Assembly: GCF_014280235.1 (NCBI RefSeq)
Contig: NZ_CP047940.1
Location: forward strand, 124,001-188,000
Source: Cyanobium sp. NS01
GTDB taxonomy: Bacteria > Cyanobacteriota > Cyanobacteriia > PCC-6307 > Cyanobiaceae
Direction of reading: 5' to 3'
DNA length: 64,000 nt
The notes beneath the pieces were generated by a model. The model searched no databases and was not told the DNA's origin. It saw only the letters and a program-made list of their open reading frames with translations. The stretch's first letter is position 1. Every line of letters starts with the position of its first letter. The position numbers were made by a program, and so were the translations under genes. Positions 8,699 through 20,782 of the stretch are shown here, piece after piece.

Positions 8699-10770
8699 TG
8701 CCTCCTGACTCCGCTCCTTCCGCGCAGCCGGGTGTGCTGATCGGCGATCGCTACAGGCTGGATCAATGCCTCAGCCAGGGAGCCCAGGGCAGCCTCTGGC
8801 GCGCCCGCGACCAGCTGGCCGGTGATGGCCTGGTGGCTCTGCGGCGGCTGGAGCCCAGCATCGACCAGGCCGCCGCCCTGGCCCGCTGGGGCCGGCTGCA
8901 GGGGGTGCTCCACCCCCAGGTGCCGCGGCTGGGCAGCCCGGTGCAGGACGGTGACGCCCTCTGGCTGGTGCGGGAGTGGCAGGGGGGGCGCACCTACCAG
9001 CAGCTGATCGAGGTGCGGGCCGAGCGGCAGATGGTGTTCGGCGCCGGCGAGGTGCTGCTGCTGGTGCGCCAGCTGCTGCCCGTGCTGGCGGTGTTGCATG
9101 GCCAGGAGCTGGTGCACGGCGATCTCTGTCCGGCCAACCTGCTGCGCCGCGACAGCGACGGCCTGCCCGTGCTGCTCGACTACGGGCTGGTGGCCGGCGG
9201 CGTGGTGGTGACTCCCGGCTATGCGCCCCCGGAGCTGGCCCACAGCTCCAGGCCCGAGGCCTGGATGGACCTGCATGCCCTCGGCGTGACGGCTCTGGTG
9301 CTGCTGAGTGGCGATGCGCCGGCCACCCTGCTGGATCCGGTCACGGCCCAGTGGCGCATGCCCGCGGCCCTGAGCACCGAGCCGGACCTGCAGAACACCC
9401 TGCAACGCCTGCTGCAGCGCCAACCGGATCAGCGCTTCGCGTCGGCCAGCCAGGCGCTCACGGCCTTTCAGGCCCTGGCCATGCCTGAGTCCACCGGCCC
9501 GGTGGCCAGGGCCGACCGCACCGTGGTGCTGGTGCCGCCGCCGGTGCGGCAGCCGGCCAGCCCCGCCGCTGCCGCCTCTGCGGCCCCTGCCGCTCCGCCG
9601 GATTTGCCGCCCCTGCGCTCCCCCGTGCCCGCCACCCCTGTCCGCAACCGGGGTGAGGCCAGGGATGAGGCCGCCGAGGGTGGCCTCTGGTCGGTGGTGA
9701 TGGCCCTGGTGCTCTCCGCCGTGATCGGCACGGCGCTCGGTTGGTGGTGGCTCAGCCGCGGCCGCCAGGCGGCGCCCACGGTCCCGGATGCGGCCCTGCA
9801 GCTGCCCAGCGGCAGCCTTCCGCCTGGAGAGGTGGATCAGCGCCAGCAGTTGCTCAACCGGCTGCGCGCCCTGCAGGTGGATCGCAGCTGGTTTTTGAAG
9901 TTGGTGGACGCCAGCCTGCTGGCCCAGTTCCCGGAGCGGGGTGGACGCCCGCCCAGTGACTCCCTGGAAGACGCGCCCCTGCGCAAGGTGTGGAACGACC
10001 TGGCCGAGGAGTGGCTGGCCCGGGTGGAGCAACTGCCCCTGGGGATCCGCCGCCGTCTCGGCGGCTACAGCAACGCCGACTGGGAACGGCGCCAGCAGAG
10101 CCTGGCCAGCCAGGGGATCAGCCCCCAGGTGCTGCGTCAGCTGGTGTCGGGCAATGCCCAGAACCTGCTGCGGGGCCGGCAGGACTCGGGAATCCCGGCG
10201 GAGCCGTTCCGCCAGCTCTGGTTTGCCGCCGCTGAGCAGATCCTCGGCAGCATGCAGATCGAAGCGATCGAAGCCCGGCCCCTGCAGACCCAGACCATCT
10301 CGGCCTCGGTGGAGGCCGGTGGAGCGCGGCTGTTCCCGGTGCGGCTCACCCCGGGCCAGCGCCTGGTGCTCGGGGTGAACGGCTCGCCCCTGATGGCGAT
10401 GAGCGTGTTCGGCGCCGACGGCACGCTGCTGGAGCCCAAGGGCCCGCTGCGGGTGGTGAGCCTGCCTGCCCAGAAGGCCTCCCCGGTTCAGCTGCTGGTG
10501 ACCAATGAGGGAGTCGCTCCGGCCCTGATCACCCTGTCGCTGCGGGCCGACCTGCCCGTGCCCAGCGCCCCTCCGGAGCCCACCACTCCCCAGACCCCTG
10601 AAGCAGCACCGGAGCCTGGCGGGACAGCGGACCAGCCGCCGCGCTCGGTCCCTCCAGCCGCCCGACCGGAGGCCCCCCCGGACGGCGGGCCGCCGCTGCT
10701 CCGGGAGCCCCCCCCTCCCGTCGGGACCCCCAACGACGACGACGACGAGCCGAACCAGCCGGGCACCTAG
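8698..10770 (+). CDS. Membrane-anchored Ser/Thr kinase-like protein with degenerate active site
   Basis: A 690-residue protein with an N-terminal protein-kinase fold (about 15-270), one membrane helix (about 329-350, with a WWW motif) and a C-terminal domain of about 220 residues before a Pro-rich tail. Kinase motifs are unusual. The VAIK lysine is replaced by Arg (VALR, R49). The Gly loop is reduced (QGAQGS, 27-32). HRD is HGD, with D142 kept and a Cys where the catalytic-loop Lys normally sits (GDLCPAN). DFG is DYG (D161). TPGYAPPE (172-179) preserves the activation-loop end. It may be a weak kinase or a pseudokinase sensor. It is coupled to the cysteine synthase gene and converges on smpB, sharing its stop bases. 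Confidence 0.85.
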   Translation: MPPDSAPSAQPGVLIGDRYRLDQCLSQGAQGSLWRARDQLAGDGLVALRRLEPSIDQAAALARWGRLQGVLHPQVPRLGSPVQDGDALWLVREWQGGRTYQQLIEVRAERQMVFGAGEVLLLVRQLLPVLAVLHGQELVHGDLCPANLLRRDSDGLPVLLDYGLVAGGVVVTPGYAPPELAHSSRPEAWMDLHALGVTALVLLSGDAPATLLDPVTAQWRMPAALSTEPDLQNTLQRLLQRQPDQRFASASQALTAFQALAMPESTGPVARADRTVVLVPPPVRQPASPAAAASAAPAAPPDLPPLRSPVPATPVRNRGEARDEAAEGGLWSVVMALVLSAVIGTALGWWWLSRGRQAAPTVPDAALQLPSGSLPPGEVDQRQQLLNRLRALQVDRSWFLKLVDASLLAQFPERGGRPPSDSLEDAPLRKVWNDLAEEWLARVEQLPLGIRRRLGGYSNADWERRQQSLASQGISPQVLRQLVSGNAQNLLRGRQDSGIPAEPFRQLWFAAAEQILGSMQIEAIEARPLQTQTISASVEAGGARLFPVRLTPGQRLVLGVNGSPLMAMSVFGADGTLLEPKGPLRVVSLPAQKASPVQLLVTNEGVAPALITLSLRADLPVPSAPPEPTTPQTPEAAPEPGGTADQPPRSVPPAARPEAPPDGGPPLLREPPPPVGTPNDDDDEPNQPGT

Positions 10771-11267
10771 AGCCGGGCGATGGCGGAGCGGGTGTCCTTG
10801 GCCTCCTGCTTGCGCTTCTCCTCCTGCCGCTTGTCGTGCAGCTTGCGGCCCTTGCCCAGGCCGAGGGACACCTTGATCCAGGAGCCCTTCAGATGCAGAT
10901 TGAGGGGGATCAGGGTGAGGCCCTTCTGCTCCAGGGCCACGCGCAGGCGATCGATCTCGCGGCGGTGGGCCAGCAGGCGACGCACCCGCAGCGGCTCGTG
11001 GTTGAAGTAGGCGCCGGCATGGCTGTGGGGCGAGATGTGCACGTTGTGCAGCTGCAGCTCGCCGCCCCTGATCAGGCAGAAGCCGTCGCGCAGGTTCGCC
11101 TGCCCCGCCCGCACCGATTTCACCTCCGTGCCCAGCAGCTCGATGCCGCACTCGACATCGTCGAGGATCTCGTACTGATGCCGGGCGAAGCGGTTGTCGG
11201 CCAGCAGGCGCCTAGCCGCGTCGCGCTGGGCCTTGGCGGCCAGCTTCTTGGTGCCGCCCTTGGCCAT
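10767..11267 (-). CDS. smpB: SsrA-binding protein SmpB
   Basis: A 166-residue tmRNA-binding protein that brings tmRNA-Ala to stalled ribosomes. It has the SmpB core ([20 protein letters not shown], then [20 protein letters not shown]) and the basic C-terminal tail ([20 protein letters not shown]) that enters the decoding channel. The start is taken at MAKGGTKKL (11267), because the 10 residues further upstream are not family-like. It converges with the kinase gene: both stop codons lie in the same CTAG tetranucleotide at 10767-10770. No tmRNA gene is visible in the window. Confidence 0.95.
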   Translation of the reverse strand: MAKGGTKKLAAKAQRDAARRLLADNRFARHQYEILDDVECGIELLGTEVKSVRAGQANLRDGFCLIRGGELQLHNVHISPHSHAGAYFNHEPLRVRRLLAHRREIDRLRVALEQKGLTLIPLNLHLKGSWIKVSLGLGKGRKLHDKRQEEKRKQEAKDTRSAIARL

Positions 11268-11368
11268 GGTTCCGCTCTCGCTGCGCGCCTGCTCCACTGC
11301 CGACCCTAGGAGCCCTGCAGGGCGCCCCAGGCGGCACAGCGGCTGGGCGGGGCCGGTACCCTCCAGCC

Positions 11369-12460
11369 ATGGCGATCGTCTCCTCCGGATCCCAGGGCCA
11401 GGATCGCCGCCGCAGCGGCGCTGGCTCCGGGCAGCGGCTGGTGGATCCCCAGGTTGATGCCGAGACTGCCCCCCGGCCCGAGGCTGCGCCTGAGGCTCCC
11501 CAGGCCCGCGAGGACTCGTTGCGCCCGCGTCGCCTGGCCGACTACATCGGCCAGGGCGAACTCAAGCAGGTGCTCGGCATCGCCATCGAGGCCACCCAGG
11601 CCCGCGCCGAGGCCCTCGATCACGTGCTGCTCTACGGCCCCCCGGGCCTGGGCAAGACCACCATGGCCCTGGTGCTGGCCGAGGAGCTGGGGGTGCGCTG
11701 CCGCATCACCAGCGCGCCGGCCCTGGAGCGCCCCCGGGACATCGTGGGCCTGCTGGTGAACCTGCAGCCCCGCGAGCTGCTGTTCATCGATGAGATCCAC
11801 CGGCTCAACCGGGTGGCCGAGGAGCTGCTCTATCCGGCCATGGAGGACTTCCGGCTCGATCTCACCGTGGGCAAGGGCACCACCGCCCGCACCCGCAGCC
11901 TGCCGCTGCCGCCCTTCACCCTGGTGGGGGCCACCACCAGGGCGGGCTCGCTGAGTTCGCCGCTGCGGGATCGCTTCGGCCTGATCCAGCGGCTGGAGTT
12001 CTACGGCCTGCAGGACCTGCAGGCGATCGTGCAGCGGGCGGCCGGGCTGCTGCGCCTGCAGCTCGAGCCCGAGGCGGCCCTGGAGGTGGCCCGCCGCTGC
12101 CGGGGCACGCCGCGGATCGCCAACCGGCTGCTGCGCCGGGTGCGGGATGTGGCGGCCGTCAACGGTGAGCCCGTGATCACGGCGGCCCTGGTGGATCAGG
12201 CCCTCAGCCTGCACCGCGTCGACGGCCGCGGCCTCGATGCCCACGACCGCCGCCTGCTGCGGCTGATGCTGGAGGCCTACGGGGGCGGCCCGGTGGGGCT
12301 CGACACCCTGGCCGCCGGCCTCGGCGAGGACCCCGCCACCCTCGAGGCCGTGGTGGAGCCCTACCTGCTGCAGCAGGGCCTGCTGCAACGCACCCCCCGG
12401 GGGCGCTTGCTCACACCGGCCGGCCGCGCCCATCTCGACGCCCAGGGCGCCATCGCATGA
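11369..12460 (+). CDS. ruvB: Holliday junction ATP-dependent DNA helicase RuvB
   Basis: A 363-residue AAA+ motor that drives branch migration with RuvA. Visible motifs are Walker [10 protein letters not shown] (about 90-98), Walker [10 protein letters not shown], sensor I GATTRAG, the arginine finger region SPLRDRFG and the C-terminal winged helix ([12 protein letters not shown], then [16 protein letters not shown]). The N-terminal 45 residues are an Ala/Pro/Glu-rich extension, common in cyanobacterial RuvB. It is divergent from smpB with about 100 bases between, and its stop overlaps the next gene in an ATGA junction. Confidence 0.97.
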   Translation: MAIVSSGSQGQDRRRSGAGSGQRLVDPQVDAETAPRPEAAPEAPQAREDSLRPRRLADYIGQGELKQVLGIAIEATQARAEALDHVLLYGPPGLGKTTMALVLAEELGVRCRITSAPALERPRDIVGLLVNLQPRELLFIDEIHRLNRVAEELLYPAMEDFRLDLTVGKGTTARTRSLPLPPFTLVGATTRAGSLSSPLRDRFGLIQRLEFYGLQDLQAIVQRAAGLLRLQLEPEAALEVARRCRGTPRIANRLLRRVRDVAAVNGEPVITAALVDQALSLHRVDGRGLDAHDRRLLRLMLEAYGGGPVGLDTLAAGLGEDPATLEAVVEPYLLQQGLLQRTPRGRLLTPAGRAHLDAQGAIA

Positions 12461-13290
12461 GCTGGCGAGCCCTCGCTACCCGCCTGTCGAGGCTTCTGCT
12501 GGCCACCGGGTTGGTGCTGCTGGTCTGGCTGGGCAGCGCTGCCGCTGTTGGCGCCGATGGAGGGGCCGCAGGTGCCGAGCCGGATCCCGCCGCCCACGAG
12601 CGGCTGTTCGAGCAGGCTCTGCTGGCCAGCCGCCAGGGACGCTTCGGCGAGGCCCTGCCCCTCTGGGATGAGGTGCTGGAGCTGGCGCCCGGCGACGCCG
12701 CCGCCTGGAGCAACCGCGGCAATGTGCGCCTGGCCCTGGGCGATGCCGAGGCGGCGATTGCCGACCAGAGCCGCGCCGCAGCGCTCGATCCGGCCAGCCC
12801 CGACCCCCACCTCAACCGCGGCACCGCTGAGGAGTCGCTGGGGCGCTGGCAGGCCGCCGCAGACGATTACCACTGGATCCTGGAGCGTGATCCAGCCGAT
12901 GCCTCGGCCCTCTACAACCTCGGCAACGTGCTCGGCTCCCAGGGCGACTGGCCAGCGGCCCGGGCCAGCTTCGAGGCGGCGTCGCTGGCCCGGCCGGGCT
13001 TTGCGATGGCCCGCTCCAGCGCCGCCCTGGCCGCCTTCCAGCTGGGGGATCGCGCCGAGGCTGAACAGGCGCTGCGCTCGCTGATCCGCCGCTATCCCCT
13101 GTTCGCCGACGCCCGCGCCGGCCTCACGGCCCTGCTCTGGCAACAGGGCCACCGCGGCGAGGCCGAGAGCAACTGGGCGGCCGCTTCCGGCCTCGATCCC
13201 CGCTACCGCCAGGAAGAATGGTTACGGCAGACGCGGCGCTGGCCGCCCGCTCCGGTGGAGGCTCTCCAGCAGTTCCTGGCCCTCTCCTGA
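12457..13290 (+). CDS. Secreted or membrane-attached TPR-repeat protein
   Basis: A 277-residue protein with an N-terminal signal or anchor segment (about residues 8-32, ending [10 protein letters not shown]) and at least five tetratricopeptide units between about 45 and 235, such as [20 protein letters not shown] and [23 protein letters not shown] arrays mediate protein-protein contact; in cyanobacteria such lumenal or periplasmic TPR proteins are often photosystem or membrane assembly factors. The partner here is unknown. It starts within the ruvB stop (ATGA overlap), so translation is coupled. Confidence 0.8.
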   Translation: MSWRALATRLSRLLLATGLVLLVWLGSAAAVGADGGAAGAEPDPAAHERLFEQALLASRQGRFGEALPLWDEVLELAPGDAAAWSNRGNVRLALGDAEAAIADQSRAAALDPASPDPHLNRGTAEESLGRWQAAADDYHWILERDPADASALYNLGNVLGSQGDWPAARASFEAASLARPGFAMARSSAALAAFQLGDRAEAEQALRSLIRRYPLFADARAGLTALLWQQGHRGEAESNWAAASGLDPRYRQEEWLRQTRRWPPAPVEALQQFLALS

Positions 13291-13317
13291 GCCGCACCCC
13301 CCTGAGCTGATCCCCTG

Positions 13318-14601
13318 ATGCCCACCAGCCCCACTCCTCTTGCGGCGACCTCTGGCCAGGCCGGCGGCTCCGGCGCCGGCTTCAGCTGGCAGTGCCTGGG
13401 CCTGGAGGCGGAGCTGCAGGCCGTGCTGCCGGAGCTGATCCAGCTGCGCCGCCACCTGCATCGCCACCCCGAACTCAGTGGCCACGAGCAGCAGACGGCG
13501 GCCCTGGTGGCCGGGGAGCTGCGCCGCTGGGGCTGGCAGGTGCGCGAGGGGGTGGGCCGCACCGGCGTGCTGGCCGAGCTGGGGCCGGCTGGCCCCGGGC
13601 CGGGTGGCGATCCCGCCGAGCCCTTCGTGGTGGCCCTGCGGGTGGACATGGATGCCCTGCCGGTGGAGGAGCGCACCGGGCTCGACTACGCCTCCACCAC
13701 GCAGGGCCTGATGCACGCCTGTGCCCATGACCTCCACACCAGCGTGGGCCTGGGGGTGGCCCGACTGCTCAGCGCAGTGGCCCAGCGGCAGCCCCAGCTG
13801 CTGCGCCACCGGGTGCGGCTGTTGTTCCAGCCCGCTGAGGAAACGGCCCAGGGGGCCGCCTGGATGAAGGCCGATGGGGCGATGGAGAACGTGGCGGCCC
13901 TGTTCGGTCTGCATGCCTTTCCGAGCATTCCGGTGGGCACGATCGGGGTGCGCAGCGGCAGCCTCACGGCGGCGGCGGGCGAACTGGAGGTGGAGGTGCT
14001 GGGGGAGGGGGGCCACGGCGCCAGGCCCCACCAGAGCACCGATGCCATCTGGATCGCGGCCAGGGTGGTGAGCGGGCTGCAGGAGGCGATCTCGCGGCGG
14101 CTCGATGCCCTGCATCCGGTTGTGGTGAGCTTTGGTCGGATCGAGGGGGGCAAGGCCTTCAACGTGATCGCCGACCACGTGCGCCTGCTCGGCACGGTGC
14201 GCTGCCTCGACAACGACGTGCACGCCCAGCTGCCTGCCTGGATCGAAGAGACCGTCCACGCCCTCTGCCGCGGCCATGGCGGCGAGGCCCGGGTGCGCTA
14301 CCGCTGCATCTCGCCGCCCGTGCAGAACGACGCGGCCCTCACCCAGCTGGTGGCCGAGGCCGGCACGGAGGTGCTGGGCGGCCAGCAGGTGCAGTGGCTG
14401 GATCAGCCCTCCCTGGGGGCGGAGGACTTCGCCGAACTGCTGGATGGCATCCGCGGCACGATGTTCCGCCTGGGGGTGGCCGGACCCGACGGCTGCACAC
14501 CCCTGCACAGCAACACCTTCGCTCCCGATGAGGGGGGCCTGGCTGTGGGCGTGCGGGTGCTCACCCTGAGCCTGCTGCGCTGGATGGAGCGGCCCCGATG
14601 A
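13318..14601 (+). CDS. M20 family metal-dependent amidohydrolase (N-acyl amino acid / IAA-amino acid hydrolase type)
   Basis: A 427-residue zinc peptidase-like enzyme of the M20D group. Metal-binding segments are HACAHDLHT (about residue 133) and EETAQGAAWM (about 175), with a dimerisation domain between (AGELEVEVLGEGGHGARPHQST). The C-terminal LGAEDFAELL and a late histidine in CTPLHSNTF complete the active site. Relatives remove acyl or amino acid groups from N-acylated amino acids. The true substrate cannot be told from sequence. It is followed by two short genes joined by ATGA overlaps. Confidence 0.9.
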   Translation: MPTSPTPLAATSGQAGGSGAGFSWQCLGLEAELQAVLPELIQLRRHLHRHPELSGHEQQTAALVAGELRRWGWQVREGVGRTGVLAELGPAGPGPGGDPAEPFVVALRVDMDALPVEERTGLDYASTTQGLMHACAHDLHTSVGLGVARLLSAVAQRQPQLLRHRVRLLFQPAEETAQGAAWMKADGAMENVAALFGLHAFPSIPVGTIGVRSGSLTAAAGELEVEVLGEGGHGARPHQSTDAIWIAARVVSGLQEAISRRLDALHPVVVSFGRIEGGKAFNVIADHVRLLGTVRCLDNDVHAQLPAWIEETVHALCRGHGGEARVRYRCISPPVQNDAALTQLVAEAGTEVLGGQQVQWLDQPSLGAEDFAELLDGIRGTMFRLGVAGPDGCTPLHSNTFAPDEGGLAVGVRVLTLSLLRWMERPR

Positions 14602-14849
14602 GTCATCCCGCTGCCACGCGTCAGCGCCCGTTTCTTTACACCATGCTGGCCCTCTCCGCGCCGCTGCTGCTGGTGGTGGCCCTGGGGGTGCTGGCCCAGC
14701 GCCGCGGCCCCGACCGCTGGCAGGCGGTGCCGGCGCTGGTGATCGGCGCGGCCCTGCTTGGCACCAGCCTCCACAGCCGCCGCAGGCGGCGCCGCTCGTT
14801 GCTGGCGGCCCTGCGCCAGGGCCGGCCATCCGCCAGGCTGGAACCATGA
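14598..14849 (+). CDS. Small membrane protein with two predicted helices (DUF3188-like)
   Basis: An 83-residue protein with two hydrophobic segments (about 13-34 and 43-59) separated by a short loop (QRRGPDRWQ), and a basic tail with an Arg-rich stretch (SRRRRRRS). The pattern fits the small picocyanobacterial DUF3188 family, though I cannot confirm this without a profile search. It overlaps the amidohydrolase gene and the following HEAT-repeat gene by 4 bases each, so the three are probably one translational unit. Function unknown. Confidence 0.6.
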   Translation: MSHPAATRQRPFLYTMLALSAPLLLVVALGVLAQRRGPDRWQAVPALVIGAALLGTSLHSRRRRRRSLLAALRQGRPSARLEP

Positions 14850-15496
14850 GCGAAGCTTCCGACCCCCGCCCCCAGAACCAGCCTGCCGACCTGCCGGCGC
14901 TGGAGGAGGCCATCCTCTCCGGTGATCCCTCCCGTTCCATGCCGGCCCTGGTGGGGCTGCGGGAGGTGCCGGATGAGCAGGCCGTGCCGCTGCTGCTGCG
15001 GGGGCTGGAGCAGTCGGCCTTCATCGTGCGCTCCCTGAGCTGCGCCGGCCTGGGCGTGAAGCAGACCGAGGCCGGCTGGGAGGCCCTGGTGCAGGCCGTG
15101 CACCACGACGAGGACGCCAACGTGCGCGCCGAGGCGGCCAATGCCCTGGTGAGCTACGGGCTGGAGCGGGCCTGGCCCGTGGTGCTCGAAGCCTTCCGGG
15201 CCGACACCCAGTGGCTGCTGCGCTGCAGCGTGCTCTCGGCCGTGGCGGAGCACCCCGAGGCGCGGGCGGCGGATCTGCTCGAACTGGCGGAACTGGCCCT
15301 GGCCGATGCCGACGACACCGTGCGGGTGGGGGGCACCGAGATCCTCGGCCGCCTGGTCCAGCAGAGCTCGGCCCCGGCTGATGCCGGCGTGGTCGAGCGG
15401 GCCAGAACCCTGCTCAGCGGCCTGCAGCAGGACGGCGACCACCGGGTGGTGGCGGCGGCGCTGAACGGACTGCAGGGCAAGGCAGCCGAGGGCTGA
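14846..15496 (+). CDS. HEAT-repeat protein
   Basis: A 216-residue protein built of HEAT-type helical pairs, for example DEQAVPLLLRGLEQSAFIVR, DANVRAEAANALVSYG and DDTVRVGGTEILGRLVQ. The architecture resembles the PBS-lyase HEAT proteins of cyanobacteria (CpcE/NblB-like folds) that handle phycobilin attachment or release, but no phycobilisome gene is nearby, and other HEAT adaptors look the same. It is the last gene of a coupled run that began at the amidohydrolase. The TPP riboswitch follows about 50 bases later. Confidence 0.75.
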   Translation: MSEASDPRPQNQPADLPALEEAILSGDPSRSMPALVGLREVPDEQAVPLLLRGLEQSAFIVRSLSCAGLGVKQTEAGWEALVQAVHHDEDANVRAEAANALVSYGLERAWPVVLEAFRADTQWLLRCSVLSAVAEHPEARAADLLELAELALADADDTVRVGGTEILGRLVQQSSAPADAGVVERARTLLSGLQQDGDHRVVAAALNGLQGKAAEG

Positions 15497-15545
15497 CGGC
15501 CGCGGCAAGGCGCCCCAGGGACAACCTTGCTAGCTTTCTGATGTC

Positions 15546-17140
<1,595 letters not shown>

Positions 17141-17181
17141 GTGCGGCGGGGGCGGCCTCTGCAGCCCTTGTTACCTTCCCC

Positions 17182-18393
17182 ATGCTCACAATCGAAACAG
17201 TTGAGCTTCTGCTGCTGGTGGCGGCCGTGGTGGCCATGCTGGCCCGCCGCTGGCGCCTGCCCTACAGCGTGGGTCTGGTGCTGGGGGGCATCCTGCTGGC
17301 CTGGCTGCCCTTCGCTCCTGATATCGCCCTGACGCGGGAGCTGATCTTCAATGCCTTCCTGCCGCCCCTGATCTTCGAGGCGGCGATCTGCATCGCCTGG
17401 CCCGCCCTGCGCAAGGACCTGCCGGTGGTGCTCACCCTGGCCACCCTGGGGGTGGTGGTGTCCGCCGGCGTCACCACCCTGGGCATGCACTACCTGGCCC
17501 ACTGGAGCTGGCAGGCGGCCCTGCTGTTCGGTGTGCTGATCTCGGCCACGGATCCGGTGTCGGTGATCGCCACCTTCAAGGAGGCCGGGGTGCATGGCCG
17601 TCTGCGGGAGCTGGTGGAGGCGGAGAGCCTGCTCAACGACAGCACCGCCGCTGTCGGTTTCGCCATTGCGATCGCCTTCGCCACCGGCGCCACGATCACG
17701 CCCCTGGGCACCGTCCAGTTTCTGGCACTCACGATCGTGGGTGGGGTGGCCTGTGGCGCCGCCGTGGCCGCGGCCCTGCTCGCCCTGGCCGGCCGCACCG
17801 AGGACCCCCTGGTGGAGATCACCTTCACCACGGTGGCGGCCTACGGCTCCTTTCTGCTGGCGGAGCAACTGGAGGTGTCGGGGGTGCTGGCCACCCTCAC
17901 CGCCGGCATCATGCTGGGCAACCTCGGGCCCCTGGGCGCCATCTCCCCCAAAGGCCGCGAAGCGGTGGAATCCTTCTGGGAGTACGCCGCCTTCGTGGTG
18001 AATTCGCTGATCTTCCTGCTGATGGGAATGCTGGAGGCCCACCAGAATTTCTCCCGGGTGCTGCTGCCGATCGGCATCGCCATTGGCCTGGTGCTGGCCG
18101 GCCGGGCCCTCTCCACCTATGGCTGCTGCGTTCTGTTCGGTTCGTCGCCGCTGCGGGTGAAGGCCAACCACCAGCACGTGCTCTTCTGGGGCGGCCTGCG
18201 CGGTGCCCTCGCCCTGGCGCTCGCCCTGGGCTTGCCCACCAGCCTTCCCTACCGCGACGCCGTGGTGACAACGGCCTTTGCGGTTGTGGCCTTCTCGGTG
18301 ATCGTGCAGGGGCTGTCGATCACGCCGCTGATGCGGGGGCTTGGGGAGATCGCGCCTGCGCCGTCCGGCAGTCCTGTCGAGTCCTCGGGCTGA
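17182..18393 (+). CDS. Na+/H+ antiporter, NhaP type (CPA1 family)
   Basis: A 403-residue polytopic membrane protein with about 12 predicted helices. The CPA1 core motifs are visible: the unwound-helix TDP in LISATDPVSVIA (T123, D124) and the ND pair in ESLLNDSTAA (N152, D153), the signature of electroneutral NhaP-type exchangers. Such antiporters export Na+ in exchange for H+ and contribute to salt and pH balance. It follows thiC by 41 bases and converges with argS. A salt role would fit the osmolyte locus 10 kb away, but they are not linked transcriptionally. Confidence 0.9.
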   Translation: MLTIETVELLLLVAAVVAMLARRWRLPYSVGLVLGGILLAWLPFAPDIALTRELIFNAFLPPLIFEAAICIAWPALRKDLPVVLTLATLGVVVSAGVTTLGMHYLAHWSWQAALLFGVLISATDPVSVIATFKEAGVHGRLRELVEAESLLNDSTAAVGFAIAIAFATGATITPLGTVQFLALTIVGGVACGAAVAAALLALAGRTEDPLVEITFTTVAAYGSFLLAEQLEVSGVLATLTAGIMLGNLGPLGAISPKGREAVESFWEYAAFVVNSLIFLLMGMLEAHQNFSRVLLPIGIAIGLVLAGRALSTYGCCVLFGSSPLRVKANHQHVLFWGGLRGALALALALGLPTSLPYRDAVVTTAFAVVAFSVIVQGLSITPLMRGLGEIAPAPSGSPVESSG

Positions 18394-18429
18394 GCTGAGC
18401 GGGCCTGTGCGGCGCCGCCCCCCTTGCGC

Positions 18430-20265
18430 TCACATCCGCTCCAGGGTGGGAATGCCCAGCAGCCCCATGCCCAGCTTCAGGGTGGCGGCGGTGAGCTGGC
18501 AGAGGGCAAGGCGGGAGGCGCGGGCCGGCTCAGGTGCCTTGAGCACGGGCACCTGGTCGTAGAAGCGGTTGAACACCTGGCTGAGCTCGAACAGGTAGCT
18601 GCACAGCCGGTTCGGCAGCAGCTCCTCCTCCACCTCCACGATCACCCCATCGAGCTTGAGCAGCTCCCGTACCAAGGCCCATTCCTGCGGTTCGCTGAAG
18701 CTCAGCGCGCTGGGTGCCCCCGGGGCTGGATCCCCGGAACCGGCCGCCGCCCCATCGCCCCCCTTGCGGGCGATGCCGGCGATGCGCACCACGGAATAGA
18801 GCAGGTAGGGGGCCGTGTTGCCCTGCAGCGCCAGCATGCGATCGAAGCTGAACTGATAGTTGGTGCTGCGGTTCTGGCTGAGATCGGCGTACTTCACCGC
18901 CGCCAGGCCCACGGTGGTGGCCACCTGCTCGATGAAGGCCTCGTCTTCGCTGCGCTCTTCTTCGCTTAGGCGGCGGCGCAGGTCAGCCTCGGCCCGCTCC
19001 ACGGCCTCATCCAGCAGGTCGCGCAGGCGCACGGTGTCGCCGGCACGGGTCTTCAGCTTCTTGCCGTCGTCGCCCTGCACCAGCCCGAAGGGCACATGCT
19101 CCAGGCGTGCCCCGGCCGGGATCCAGCCGGCCCTCTCGGCCACCTGGAACACCCCCGCAAAGTGGGCCGCCTGGCCCGCATCGGTCACGTAGATCACCCG
19201 CCGGGCGCCATCCCCCTCCGGCGGCGCCGCGAAGCGGTAGCGGATCGCGGCCAGGTCGGTGGTGGCGTAGTTGAAGCCGCCGTCGCGCTTCTGCACGATC
19301 ACCGGCAGGGGCTTGCCGTCTTTTCCACTCACGCCTTCGAGGAACACACAGCGGGCGCCGTCGTCGGTCACCAGCAGGCCACAGGCCTCCAGATCGGCCA
19401 CCACCGCCCCCAGATAGCGGTTGTAGAACGACTCACCCCGCTCGCTCAGGTCGATGGCGAGGCGGTCGTAGAGCTTCTGAAACTCGCGGCGGCTCTGGTC
19501 GCACAGCAGCCCCCAGGCCTTCAGCGACACCGGATCGCCCCCCTGCAGCTTCACCACCTCCTCGCGGGAGCTGGCCTGGAAGGCGCCATCGGCATCGAAG
19601 CGGGCCTTGGCCTGGCGGTAGAAGGCCACCAGATCGCCCAGGTCCACCGCGTCGGCGGTGCTGAGGGCCTCCGGCGCCACCTGCTTGAGATGGGTGATCA
19701 GCATGCCGAACTGGGTGCCCCAGTCGCCCACGTGGTTGAGCCGCAGCACCGGATGGCCGCGAAACTCCAGCAGCCGGGCCAGGGAGTCGCCGATGATCGT
19801 GGAGCGCAGGTGCCCCACGTGCATCTCCTTGGCGATGTTGGGGCTGGAGAAGTCCACGATCACCGGCGCCGGCGCTATAGAGCCGGGCTCCCGCACGCTC
19901 GGCACCCCCAGGCGCGGATCGTCGAGGCGGTGCGCCAGCTCGGCCGCCAGCCGCTCCGGCCGCAGGGTGAGGTTGATGAAGCCTGGGCCGGCAATCTGGG
20001 GCTCCAGGCAGAGCTCCGTGAAGCTGGGGTCGGTGCCGAGCTCAGCCACAAGTGCGCTGGCGATGGCGCGGGGCGCCTGGCCCAGCGGCTTGGCCAGGGC
20101 CAGGGCGCCATTGGCCTGGAAATCGCCGAATTCAGGCTTGCTGGCCGCCCCCAGCTGGGGATCCAGGCGGCCTCCGCCCTGCCGCGCCACCGCCGCCTGA
20201 TCGGGAAACGCCCGCTCCAGGGCCGCCGTGAGCTGGGCTTCAAGGGCGTGGGCGATGCGCAGCAT
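18430..20265 (-). CDS. argS: Arginine--tRNA ligase
   Basis: A 611-residue class I synthetase. It has the N-terminal additional domain typical of ArgRS, the HIGH-like motif HVGH in [17 protein letters not shown] (about residue 148), the catalytic segment [17 protein letters not shown], and the C-terminal anticodon-binding helical domain ending [17 protein letters not shown] 20265 gives a start that matches the family ([16 protein letters not shown]). It converges with the antiporter with 36 bases between. Confidence 0.97.
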   Translation of the reverse strand: MLRIAHALEAQLTAALERAFPDQAAVARQGGGRLDPQLGAASKPEFGDFQANGALALAKPLGQAPRAIASALVAELGTDPSFTELCLEPQIAGPGFINLTLRPERLAAELAHRLDDPRLGVPSVREPGSIAPAPVIVDFSSPNIAKEMHVGHLRSTIIGDSLARLLEFRGHPVLRLNHVGDWGTQFGMLITHLKQVAPEALSTADAVDLGDLVAFYRQAKARFDADGAFQASSREEVVKLQGGDPVSLKAWGLLCDQSRREFQKLYDRLAIDLSERGESFYNRYLGAVVADLEACGLLVTDDGARCVFLEGVSGKDGKPLPVIVQKRDGGFNYATTDLAAIRYRFAAPPEGDGARRVIYVTDAGQAAHFAGVFQVAERAGWIPAGARLEHVPFGLVQGDDGKKLKTRAGDTVRLRDLLDEAVERAEADLRRRLSEEERSEDEAFIEQVATTVGLAAVKYADLSQNRSTNYQFSFDRMLALQGNTAPYLLYSVVRIAGIARKGGDGAAAGSGDPAPGAPSALSFSEPQEWALVRELLKLDGVIVEVEEELLPNRLCSYLFELSQVFNRFYDQVPVLKAPEPARASRLALCQLTAATLKLGMGLLGIPTLERM

Positions 20266-20717
20266 GGGTGGCAGGGGCGGCCGGTGTGCCGGGGTGGAAC
20301 AACAATCCGGCTCCGATCATCCCCCTCCGCCTTCCGTCGCTGGCCCCCCTGCCCCCGGGCTGCAGGGCCATGTCACATCGGTCACGCCGTCGGCTGCCCT
20401 GGGTCACCTCTGATTCACGCTTTCTTCCTGGGTCGCAGCGGTCGATGGCGCTAGGGGTGGGGAGCAGCACTCACTTCCACTGGTGTGCCTGCGCTTCGGC
20501 CTGATTGGAGAGTGATCTGTTGCCCGATCCCCATCGTTTCACTGGCCACGCTGCCCCAGGTGGTTGGCGTCGGGGTCAGCGCTGGTTCCTGCTCTGGAAC
20601 GGTGACGCCGGGGCAGATCCCGCTGGGGCGCAGGCCAGGCCTCAGGCCTCGGGCGAAGCCGCAGGTTGCAGACCGGCGTGGCGGCCAGGCCTGAGCTTCA
20701 GCGTTGCCTCCTTGCTG
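20266..20717. other. Intergenic region between argS and the porin terminator
   Basis: About 450 bases separate the argS start from the end of the porin transcript. Open frames here are short, lack convincing starts and show no family resemblance. I see no tRNA cloverleaf, no RNase P or tmRNA signature, and no repeat. It should hold the argS promoter close to 20266-20350 on the minus strand, but no clear -35/-10 pair stands out in this GC-rich sequence. Confidence 0.5.
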
Positions 20718-20751
20718 AAAAAGCGCCGAAACTCCAGAGAGTCTCAGCGCC
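20718..20751 (-). terminator. Rho-independent terminator of the porin gene
   Basis: Read on the minus strand, GGCGCTGAGACTC is followed by the loop TCTG and then GAGTTTCGGCGC and a T run. The arms pair along 12-13 positions with a few G-U pairs, and five T residues follow directly. It lies about 32 bases past the porin stop codon, exactly where a terminator is expected. Confidence 0.85.
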
Positions 20752-20782
20752 AGAGATCGTTATCAAACGGGCTGAATCAGCC

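Noticed and set aside
8629..11151. Very long minus-strand open frame (840 codons) opposite the kinase-like gene
   Set aside because: It is antisense to a clear coding region, rich in Gly/Gln/His/Arg from GC-rich codons, and has no family features. It is a shadow frame.
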